DNA from: CAWCLK01 sp963796225
Lineage (GTDB): Bacteria; Actinomycetota; Nitriliruptoria; Nitriliruptorales; Nitriliruptoraceae
Length of the DNA stretch: 64,000 nucleotides
NCBI GenBank assembly: GCA_963796225.1
Contig: CAWCLK010000023.1
Location: 7,562-71,561, forward strand
Direction of reading: 5' to 3'
The notes below the pieces were generated by a model. It did no database searches, was not told where the DNA came from, and saw only the letters and a program-made list of their open reading frames with translations. The position numbers were made by a program, and so were the translations under genes. Shown piece after piece: positions 53,126 through 60,339 of this stretch (position 1 is its first letter; each line of letters opens with the position of its first letter).

Positions 53126-53175
53126 GATCGATCCAACAGACTGTTTGTATTAGATCGATAGAGGAGGTCGATCGA
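53126..53175. promoter_or_regulatory. AT-rich regulatory region upstream of tauE
   Basis: This low-GC patch holds a perfect palindrome AACAGACTGTT (53135-53145). Next to it on the minus strand is TAATAC, a possible -10 for tauE about 90 bp before the gene. GATCGAT-like repeats lie near 53127, 53154 and 53168. The palindrome at the expected transcription start would suit a sulfur-responsive repressor, but no regulator gene is present. Confidence 0.5.
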
Positions 53176-53351
53176 GAAGGCGCCGACCCCCGCGGGCCCG
53201 GTGCTCAGCCGTCGCGGGGCCCCTGGCCGCAGCCATCCGTGAAACGACTCCCGGTGCCGCCCCCGCGCGCGCCGCGGCGAGCAGTGCCGCGGTCGATCCC
53301 AGTACCAGCTGTGGCTCGCCAAGACCCGCTCCGTCGTCGACCCTCTCGTTC

Positions 53352-53576
53352 GTGCTCCACCTGTACCCCTACGCCAGTGTCCACCTCGGCGCCGAGGGCA
53401 AGCTCGGCGGCGACGCCCGCGACCGGGTCGCCGGGTTCTTCCGTGCGCTCGAGGCCGTCCCCCCGCCGAGCCGGATCACCTGCCCACGCTCCTGCCGGCC
53501 CACCTGCGCGCGGCCCCATCACTCGACGATCCGCGGGGCGACGCCGAGCTGTCCCTGCAGGAGCAGCTGCTGGTCC
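53352..53576 (+). pseudogene. Fragment of a TorD-family redox-enzyme chaperone
   Basis: The stretch LHLYPYASVHLGAEGKLGGD followed by RDRVAGFFRALEAVPP is typical of the middle of actinobacterial TorD-like chaperones. A C6 run at 53459-53464 breaks the frame and the next frame continues EPDHLPTLLPAHLRA. There is no convincing start, and the C-terminal half is missing where copy 3 of the tad element begins at 53578. It is a remnant at the right edge of the insertion. Confidence 0.6.
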
Positions 53577-53577
53577 C

Positions 53578-53639
53578 GTCGTCCACATCCTCCGGATCGA
53601 CCCGCCGGACCGGCGCACCGCGGTCGTAGGGTCCCCCAC
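53578..53639 (+). promoter_or_regulatory. Tad-cluster upstream element, copy 3 (before tadA)
   Basis: GTCGTCCACA, 39 bp, then TAGGGT (53627-53632), about 50 bp before the tadA GTG. It is nearly identical to copy 2 at 50884. Confidence 0.7.
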
Positions 53640-53680
53640 ATCGGAACTGCACCCGCCGGGGCGGCGGAACAGGACCACCC

Positions 53681-54826
53681 GTGACGCCGACCGCGTCCGC
53701 CTCTCCGCACGCCGACCTGCACCCCGACCTCGACGACCGCCTGCGCCGGGCCGTCCTCGACCGCGTCGCCGTCGACGACGACGTCGCCACCGGTCCTGCC
53801 GACCGCCCCGCGCTGCGTCGGGCCGTGGCCCGGGCGCTGGCCGCGGAGGGCGTGGTGCTCGCCCCGCAGGCCTGGGCCCGCCTCGTCCGCGACCTCGTGG
53901 ACGAGGTCGCCGGCCTCGGCCCCGTCGAGGCACTGCTGCGCGACCCGCAGGTCACCGACGTGTGCGTCAACGGACCGGACGAGGTCTGGGTCGACCGGGG
54001 CGGCCGGCTGGAACGAGCCGAAGTCGCCTTCCGCGACGACGCCGCGATGCTCGACGTGGTCCGGCGCGTGCTGGGCCCGACGGGACGCCGGCTCGACCGC
54101 GGCCACCCGACCGCCGACGCCGTGCTGCCCGGCGGCGTGCGGCTGCACGCGCTCTTGCCGCCGTTGGTGGACCGACCCGTCCTGACGCTGCGGCGCATCC
54201 CCGCGGTGGTGCCCGGCTGGGACGACCTCGAGGCCGTCGGGACGGTGCCGGCCGACCTGCGCGACGTGCTGCTCGGCGTGGTGGCCGACCGCCACAACCT
54301 GGTCGTGGCCGGCCGTGCGGGGGCCGGCAAGACCACGCTGCTCAAGCGGCTGCTCGGCGAGGTCGGCGGCGACCGGGTCGTGGTGCTCGAGGACACGCCC
54401 GAGCTCGGCCGACCGTGCCGGCACGCCGTCAACCTCCAGACCGTCGAGGCCGGCCCGGACGGCACCGGCGGGGCGGACCTCGACGAGCTGCTCCGCAACG
54501 CCCTGCGCATGCGCCCCGACCGCCTCGTCGTGGGCGAGGTGCGCGGACGCGAGGTCGCGGGCCTCCTGCAGGCCATGAACACCGGCCACGCCGGCAGCGC
54601 GACCACCGTCCATGCCAACGGGGCAGCGGACGCGCTGGTCCGGCTCGAGGGCATGGCCCTGCTGTCCGGCACGCCGCTGGCGGCCGCCCGGGCCCAGGTC
54701 GACACCGCCGTCGACGTCGTCGTGGCCGTCGGGCGCCGGGGCCACCAGCGCCGGGTGACCGAGGTCGTCGCCGTGGAACGCGATGCCGCCGGGGCGCGCC
54801 AGCTCGCCGACGTGTGGCGGGGCTGA
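53681..54826 (+). CDS. tadA: Tad pilus secretion ATPase (CpaF/TadA)
   Basis: The 381-residue protein has the N-terminal helical domain, LGPVEALLRDPQVTDVCVNG, Walker A VAGRAGAGKTTLLKR, an Asp box near VVLEDTPELG, Walker B DRLVVGEVRGREV and the His box NTGHAGSATTVHAN. It powers pilus assembly or secretion as a hexamer. GTG 53681 is chosen from VTPTASASP. The gene is 5 bp upstream of the membrane-platform gene. Confidence 0.94.
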   Translation: MTPTASASPHADLHPDLDDRLRRAVLDRVAVDDDVATGPADRPALRRAVARALAAEGVVLAPQAWARLVRDLVDEVAGLGPVEALLRDPQVTDVCVNGPDEVWVDRGGRLERAEVAFRDDAAMLDVVRRVLGPTGRRLDRGHPTADAVLPGGVRLHALLPPLVDRPVLTLRRIPAVVPGWDDLEAVGTVPADLRDVLLGVVADRHNLVVAGRAGAGKTTLLKRLLGEVGGDRVVVLEDTPELGRPCRHAVNLQTVEAGPDGTGGADLDELLRNALRMRPDRLVVGEVRGREVAGLLQAMNTGHAGSATTVHANGAADALVRLEGMALLSGTPLAAARAQVDTAVDVVVAVGRRGHQRRVTEVVAVERDAAGARQLADVWRG

Positions 54827-54830
54827 CACG

Positions 54831-55823
54831 ATGTCGCGCCCCGACCCCCGCACCCACGAGCGCGAGGACGCCGCCCTCGCCCGGCTGCGCCTGCGCGTCG
54901 CCGCCGGTGCCCGACCGGACCGGCTCGACGGACTGCCCGCCGACGTGCGCCCAGCCGTCGAGGTCGCCGATCACGTCGGCGCCGCCCTGCTGCCGGCCCT
55001 CGACGCTGCCACCGAGGCGCACCGGCACCGCCGCGCCGTCACCCGACAGGTCCACACCGCCACCGCCCCGGCCCGCACGGTCGGCGCCGGACTGGTGCTG
55101 CTGCCGGTCCTGGCCGTCCCTGCCCTCGCCGGCCTGCTCGACGTGGACCTGGTCGGCTTCTACACGACCGGCGCCGGCACGGTCGTCGGGGCCATCGCGC
55201 TGGTCCTGTGGGCGGCCGGGGCGCTCGGCATCGCCGGCCTGGTGGCTCGCGCCGGGGCCGACCCCGCCCCGCCCGGCCCCACCCCGCGCGTGGTGATCGC
55301 GGGGACCATCGGCTGGCTGCTCGTCGGCCCGTGGCTGGCCGTGCTGGCCGCCGTCGTGGCACGGGCCACCTTCCGCGCCCCGCCGCCCGCCCCACACGCC
55401 CGGCTGGCCGACGCCTGCGACCTCACCGCCGCCGCCCTGTCGGCCGGGGTGGCCGTCCCCACGGCCCTGCGCGAAGCCGCCCCGCACGTGCCCGAGCTCG
55501 CCGACGACCTGCGCCGGCTCGCCTGGCAGGTCGAGCTCGGCCGCCTGTCGCCCGGCGCCTCCCGCGGCACGGTCCCCGGCTCCTGCACCCGGCTGGCCGA
55601 GGTGCTGGCCGACGGCCTGGACGCCGGTGGCCCGCTCGTCCCGGCCCTGCGCGCCCTCGGCCGCGAGGTGCGAGCCGACCGGGGCGCGGCCGCCGAGTCC
55701 GCCGCCCTGCGACTCCCCGCCCGCCTGACCTTCCCCACGGCCCTGCTGTTGCTGCCGGCCACGGTGCTCGCGATCGGTGCGCCGATCGTGCTCACCGGGC
55801 TGGCGGACCTCAGCGGGCCATGA
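54831..55823 (+). CDS. Tad pilus membrane platform protein (fused TadB/TadC-like, T2SSF)
   Basis: The 330-residue protein looks like a partial TadB followed by a TadC. A short helical part (AVEVADHVGAALLPALDAAT) and two membrane helices (VGAGLVLLPVLAVPALAGLL, AIALVLWAAGALGIAGLVA) come first. After GADPAPPGP two more helices, a T2SSF core (LSAGVAVPTALREAAPHVPE, GLDAGGPLVPALRALGREV) and a final helix follow. Normally two separate ~300-residue proteins are present, so this single gene is a reduced version. Confidence 0.82.
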   Translation: MSRPDPRTHEREDAALARLRLRVAAGARPDRLDGLPADVRPAVEVADHVGAALLPALDAATEAHRHRRAVTRQVHTATAPARTVGAGLVLLPVLAVPALAGLLDVDLVGFYTTGAGTVVGAIALVLWAAGALGIAGLVARAGADPAPPGPTPRVVIAGTIGWLLVGPWLAVLAAVVARATFRAPPPAPHARLADACDLTAAALSAGVAVPTALREAAPHVPELADDLRRLAWQVELGRLSPGASRGTVPGSCTRLAEVLADGLDAGGPLVPALRALGREVRADRGAAAESAALRLPARLTFPTALLLLPATVLAIGAPIVLTGLADLSGP

Positions 55824-55854
55824 CCGCACGACACGACGACAAACGAGGTGCCCC

Positions 55855-56172
55855 ATGGCTCCCACCCCTGTCCGCCACCCGCTCCGCGACACCGAGGCAC
55901 GCCGACGTGCCCTCGCCGCCCATCCCGCTGGGCGGGGCCGCATCGCGCCCCGCGCCGCCTCCGACGCGCCGCTGCTGCCGTCCGACACCACCCCGCCCCG
56001 CGCGCTGGCCGCCGTCCACGACGAGGACGGCTCCATGACCACCGAGTACGGGCTGATCGTGGTCGTCGGGGCGACCGCCGTCTCCCTGGTCATCAAGTGG
56101 GCCAGCGGCGGCGCGATCTTCGAGCTGCTCGGCGGCGTGCTCGACGCCGCCCGGGGCCTGGTCGGGTTCTGA
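55855..56172 (+). CDS. Pilin-like DUF4244 protein
   Basis: The 105-residue protein has a long basic N-terminal leader to about residue 60. The pilin-type segment DEDGSMTTEYGLIVVVGATA follows, with the invariant Glu five residues into the mature part, and one hydrophobic helix ending in WASGG. This is the actinobacterial Tad pilin type. A prepilin peptidase gene is not in the window. ATG 55855 follows CGAGG. Confidence 0.83.
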   Translation: MAPTPVRHPLRDTEARRRALAAHPAGRGRIAPRAASDAPLLPSDTTPPRALAAVHDEDGSMTTEYGLIVVVGATAVSLVIKWASGGAIFELLGGVLDAARGLVGF

Positions 56173-56594
56173 TGCCCGTCCCGGACCCCTCCGCCCCGCC
56201 CCCGCGCCGCCCCCCACGGCGCGGGGGCCGGGGCGGCTCCTCCGGCTCGCTGGCCCTCGAGGCGGCGATGGCCCTGCCGCTCGTCGCGCTCTGCGCGCTG
56301 GCGCTGCTGCAGGTCGTCGGCGTCGCCCGGGACGCCCTGCTCGCCGAGGACCTCGCCCGGATCGGGGCGCGGGTCGCCGCCACCGACGCCTCCAACGCCG
56401 CCGTGGCCGACGCCGTCACGGCCGCCGCCGGCGACGGGGTCACCACGCAGGTCGAGGTCCGCCCGCCACTGCGCCGGCCGGGGGACACCGTCACGGTCAC
56501 CGTCCGCCTCCGACGCCCCGGCCGCTGGGTCGACGTGGACCTGACCGGCCGAGCCGCCGTCTTCGGCGAACCCATCCTGGACGGCTCCCCGTGA
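56172..56594 (+). CDS. TadE-family pilus protein
   Basis: The 140-residue protein has a basic, Pro-rich N-terminus, then SLALEAAMALPLVALCALAL with the pilin-like Glu, and a soluble domain ending GRAAVFGEPIL. This is the TadE pseudopilin arrangement. Its ATG overlaps the pilin stop by one base (TGATG). Confidence 0.88.
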   Translation: MPVPDPSAPPPRRPPRRGGRGGSSGSLALEAAMALPLVALCALALLQVVGVARDALLAEDLARIGARVAATDASNAAVADAVTAAAGDGVTTQVEVRPPLRRPGDTVTVTVRLRRPGRWVDVDLTGRAAVFGEPILDGSP

Positions 56595-57022
56595 GGCCGG
56601 CCCGTACGTGTTCTCGTCCCTCCCGCCGGTGCGGCTCCCACGCCGACGTGCGTGGTCAGGCCGGCAGCCTCGCCGTGGTCCAGGCCGCCTGGCTGGTGGT
56701 GTTGGTCGTCCTCGTCGGCCTGGCCACGCTCGACGTCGGGGCGCTGTTGCGAGCGGCGCGGGTGGCCACGGCCGCTGCCGACGGCGCGGCGCTGGCTGCC
56801 GCGACCGCGTCCCGCAGCTCGTCCCCGGTCCCGCCCCGCACCGCGGCCGACCGCATCGCCCGGGCCCACGGCGCAACCCTCGAGCACTGCGACTGCGGCA
56901 CGGGGCGCCCCGCCACCGTCGACGTGATGCTGCCCGTCGACACCCGCCTGCTGGTCCACCTCGGCATCACCCGGGTCCGCGGACGGGCCACGGCTCGGCT
57001 GGTCCCGCGGCCCGATCCGTGA
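56591..57022 (+). CDS. TadE/G-like pilus-associated protein
   Basis: The 143-residue protein has a single helix (AGSLAVVQAAWLVVLVVLVG) followed by ADGAALAAATA and a soluble domain with a CDC pair (LEHCDCGTGRP). The same type lies at the end of tad clusters in other actinobacteria. It starts by GTGA overlap with the previous gene. The 242 bp after it contain no gene I can support. Confidence 0.82.
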   Translation: MRPARTCSRPSRRCGSHADVRGQAGSLAVVQAAWLVVLVVLVGLATLDVGALLRAARVATAAADGAALAAATASRSSSPVPPRTAADRIARAHGATLEHCDCGTGRPATVDVMLPVDTRLLVHLGITRVRGRATARLVPRPDP

Positions 57023-57264
57023 CCGCGCTGGGCGGGGTGCGGGACGCGGCCGAGCGCCGGGCGCGGGGCGGGCGCACGGGTGTGCGCTGACGCAACAGTC
57101 GGGCTGTCCGCACCGGAACTCCTGTCTGGTTCACTCGTTGGGTCGACGGAGAGGGTGGCGACCGCCGGGCACGCGCGCGTGTCCCTGGCACCGAACCGTC
57201 GCCGACCCACCGTTCCCGTGCCGTCCCCGCGCCCCGTGCGCCGACACGACAGGGCCTGTCACCG

Positions 57265-58092
57265 ATGTCGACCCACGACGACCAGTACGACGACCAGCAC
57301 CCCGGGTCGTCCCCGGCCGCCCCGGCCCCCACCGGCCTGGCCTACGACCCGGCCGGGGCGACCCGCTCGCCGTCCGCGGGCGGCTACCTGCTCGACGCCC
57401 TGCGCCGCCGACCGCTCGGCCGTCGAATCCTGTCGCTGCTCACCGGCCTGCTGTTCGTCGGTGGGCTGGGGCTGTTCGCCTACCCGTTCTTCACCGACGT
57501 CTACACCGAGCAGGTCCTGCAGTCCCGGCTCGAGGACCAGTTCCAGACCATCCAGGTCGAGAGCGTCGAGGAGTGGCAGGCCCAGGTCGACGCCAACTCC
57601 GGCTCGGCGCTGACCCGGATCGCCATCCCGGCCATCGACGTCGAGACCCTCGTGGTCGAGGGGACCTCCGCCGCCGCGCTGCGCGCCGGTGCCGGTCACT
57701 ACCCCAACACGCCGCTGCCGGGCCAGGTCGGCAACGTGGCCATCGCCGGCCACCGCACCACCTACGGCAAGCCGTTCAACCGCGTCGACGAGCTCCAGGT
57801 CGGCGAGAGCATCTGGCTGTCGACCCCCATCGGCGACTTCGAGTACGTGATCACCAACCCGCCCACCGACGGGGAGTGCCAGCGCGCCACCGCCGACCGG
57901 GCCGCCTGTGTCACCAACCCCCGGGACTGGTCGATCATCAACCAGTCGCCCGACTCGGTCCTGACGCTGACCAGCTGCCACCCCAAGGGCTCGGCCGCCC
58001 AGCGCATCGTGATCCGCGCCGAGCTCGCCGAGCGCCACCCCGCGGGCACCTACGAGCAGATGCGTGACGGCGGGAACTCGAGACGCGGCTGA
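57265..58092 (+). CDS. Class E sortase
   Basis: The 275-residue protein has a polar start, one membrane anchor (LSLLTGLLFVGGLGLFAYPF at about 52-71), and a sortase domain. The catalytic His is in NVAIAGHRTTYGKPFN, the Cys in TLTSCHPKGSAAQR, and the Arg in the same stretch. It should attach proteins with an LAxTG/LPxTG-like signal to the wall or to pili. No sorting signal is visible in the window. ATG 57265 is the start. Confidence 0.92.
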   Translation: MSTHDDQYDDQHPGSSPAAPAPTGLAYDPAGATRSPSAGGYLLDALRRRPLGRRILSLLTGLLFVGGLGLFAYPFFTDVYTEQVLQSRLEDQFQTIQVESVEEWQAQVDANSGSALTRIAIPAIDVETLVVEGTSAAALRAGAGHYPNTPLPGQVGNVAIAGHRTTYGKPFNRVDELQVGESIWLSTPIGDFEYVITNPPTDGECQRATADRAACVTNPRDWSIINQSPDSVLTLTSCHPKGSAAQRIVIRAELAERHPAGTYEQMRDGGNSRRG

Positions 58093-58153
58093 GAGCGGCG
58101 GGGACCTCGGCGCTGCGGCCTGACGGTGTCCCGCCCCACCTACGCTCGGCGGT

Positions 58154-59491
58154 GTGACACGCCGACGCCGCCTCGTTCCGCTCATCGTGCTGTTGGCGGT
58201 GGCGGCCACGGCCTGTGGGACCGGGACGCCCGACAACGTCCGGATCGGGGTCGTCGCCCCGCTGTCGGGGACGCGCGCCTGGCTCGGTGAGGAGATCGCC
58301 GCGGGTGCCCGCATGGCGGTCGAGGACCTCAACGAGGACGGGGGACTGCTCGGGGCGCCGGTCGAGCTGGTCGTGGTCGACGACGCCGACCTGACCTCGA
58401 TGCCGGGGCAGCTGGCCGACCTCGCCGAACGGGCCCGCGTGTCCGCGGTCGTCGGACCCGAGGCACCCGGTGTGCTCGTGGGGCCGCGCTCGCCGCTGAC
58501 CCGTCGCGAGGTCCCGAGCCTGCTGCCGTCCGCGTTCGGTGGCGAGCTCGACGACGCCTCCACCTTCGTGGCCCGCACGGTCCCGTCGGCCCGCGCCCAG
58601 GCCGAGCGGCTCGGACGGTGGCTGTCGGAGGTGCGACAGATCGACGACGTGGCACTGCTGCTGGCCGACCCCATCGAGGGCGCCCTGGCCCGACCGGACC
58701 TGCAGGCCGGGCTGGCCGCCGGCGGCGTCGAGCTCGCCGGCGTGGTCGAGGCCGACGGTGACGCCGCCGACCTGCGTCCCTCCGTGGCCGCACTGCGCCG
58801 GGCCGCCCCGGACACCCGCGCCGTGCTGCTGTGGGGTCCGCCGTCGGCGGCGGCCCGCGCAACGACCGCGGTCCGTGACCTCGACTGGGACGTGCAGGTC
58901 GCGGTTCCCGCCAGCGCCTTCGTCGCCGAGTACCGCACGCTGGCCGGACGGTCCATCGAGGGGGTCGTCGCGGCCTTCCCGTTCGACCCCGCCTGGTTCC
59001 GCGGGGACCTGGTGCCGTGGATGATCCGGTACCAGGTCCGGCACGGGCTCGGGCTGCTGCCGCAGCTCGACACGCTCGTGATCGACCTGCCCGTCGCGGC
59101 CGTCGCCGCCTACGACGCCGTGGGCATCGTCGGCCAGGCCGTGGCCGACGCGGACAGCCGCGTGCCTGCCGAGGTCGCCACCGCCATGGCCACCACCACC
59201 CACGACGGGCTGCTGCGCACCTACCACCTCGACGACCGGGAGGCCTGGACCGCGGCGGACCTCTACGTCGCACGCTTCCACGAGCTCGCGCTGACCTTCG
59301 ACGTGGACCCCCGGCTCGACGCGGAGGCGCAGCGCGAGCTCTGGCGGGCACAGGTCACCCTCGACCTGTTCGAGGGCGAGGCGCCACCGGCCATCCAGGC
59401 CCTGCTCGACCGTGTGCTCGGCGAGGCCGACGTCGACCCGCCGACCTACCAGCCGCCGCTGCCGCCGCCCGCCCCGGTGGGCCGACCGTGA
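58154..59491 (+). CDS. ABC importer substrate-binding lipoprotein (branched-chain amino acid type)
   Basis: The 445-residue protein has a lipoprotein signal (LLAVAATAC) and a Peripla_BP_6 fold: IGVVAPLSGTRAWLGEEIAAG, AVEDLNEDGGLLGAPVELVV, AVVGPEAPG, then a second lobe with FVARTVPSARAQAERLGRWL. It delivers an unknown ligand to the following permeases. The GTGA overlap couples it to the permease. Confidence 0.9.
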   Translation: MTRRRRLVPLIVLLAVAATACGTGTPDNVRIGVVAPLSGTRAWLGEEIAAGARMAVEDLNEDGGLLGAPVELVVVDDADLTSMPGQLADLAERARVSAVVGPEAPGVLVGPRSPLTRREVPSLLPSAFGGELDDASTFVARTVPSARAQAERLGRWLSEVRQIDDVALLLADPIEGALARPDLQAGLAAGGVELAGVVEADGDAADLRPSVAALRRAAPDTRAVLLWGPPSAAARATTAVRDLDWDVQVAVPASAFVAEYRTLAGRSIEGVVAAFPFDPAWFRGDLVPWMIRYQVRHGLGLLPQLDTLVIDLPVAAVAAYDAVGIVGQAVADADSRVPAEVATAMATTTHDGLLRTYHLDDREAWTAADLYVARFHELALTFDVDPRLDAEAQRELWRAQVTLDLFEGEAPPAIQALLDRVLGEADVDPPTYQPPLPPPAPVGRP

Positions 59492-60339
59492 GCGGCCTCC
59501 TGGACGGTGTGGTCGGGACGGCCGTGGCGCTGGGCGTCGCGTACGGCGTGATCGGCGTCGCGGTGGCGGTGGTGGCCGCCGCCACCCGCAGCCTGTTCCT
59601 CGCCGTCGGGGCGGTGGCGACGGCGGGACTGACCGGCGCGCTGCTGCTCGGCGTCACCGACCTGACAGGGGTCCCCGGCCCCGTGGCCCTGCTGGCCGGG
59701 CTGGCCGCCGGCGCGGTCCTGGGCGCCGTGCTCGGGCCGGCCGTGCTCGCCCGCCGCCCCGCGGGCGTGGCCTGGCCGGTCGGGTTCGTGGTGGCCGCCG
59801 GTGCCATCGAGGCCCTGCTGCTGCGCACCGTCGGCGGGCGGGCCGTGCGCCCCGACCCGTTGCTCGACCTGGCTGGCCTCGGGGCGGTCGGCACGGCCGT
59901 GCTGGTCGGGCTGCCCGTCGCGGCCGCGTGCACGTGGCTGGTGAGCCGCTCGCGCTGGGGCCACCGCGTCCGGATCGCGGGGTCCTCGCCCGCCGCCGCC
60001 GAGCGTGCCGGGATCCGCGTGCTCGGCATCCGCAGCGCGGCCCTGGCGCTGGCCGGGGCGGCGGCCGTGCTCGCCGCCGCGCTGGCGGCTCCGGTGGTCC
60101 CGCTCGGTCCCGCGCAGGCCGCGTCGTTGACCGTACGGGGCATCGCCGCCGCGGCGTTGCTCGGCCGCGCCGGACCGGCCTGGGCCATCCCCGGCGGCCT
60201 GGCGCTCGGGGTCGCCGAGGCCCTCGGGCAGCGCGCGTGGCCCGCGGCCGGGGGCGAGGTCGCCGTCGCCCTGGTCGTCGTCGTGGTGCTGGCCGTGCGG
60301 GGCGCCGACGGGGCGCGGGCCTGGGGACGTGCGTGGTGA
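59488..60339 (+). CDS. ABC importer permease (LivH-like)
   Basis: The 283-residue protein is nearly all hydrophobic, with about eight segments. It has a LivH-like opening (AVALGVAYGVIGVAVAVVAA) and the cytoplasmic VRIAGSSPAAAERAGIRVLG coupling stretch. It pairs with the next gene's membrane half. GTG 59488 and the stop are both in four-base overlaps. Confidence 0.88.
   Translation: MSGLLDGVVGTAVALGVAYGVIGVAVAVVAAATRSLFLAVGAVATAGLTGALLLGVTDLTGVPGPVALLAGLAAGAVLGAVLGPAVLARRPAGVAWPVGFVVAAGAIEALLLRTVGGRAVRPDPLLDLAGLGAVGTAVLVGLPVAAACTWLVSRSRWGHRVRIAGSSPAAAERAGIRVLGIRSAALALAGAAAVLAAALAAPVVPLGPAQAASLTVRGIAAAALLGRAGPAWAIPGGLALGVAEALGQRAWPAAGGEVAVALVVVVVLAVRGADGARAWGRAW

Noticed and set aside
50884..53639. 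Integrated mobile element with att sites
   Set aside because: The flanking copies look like promoter elements with a third copy outside the interval. No integrase, transposase or terminal inverted repeat is present.
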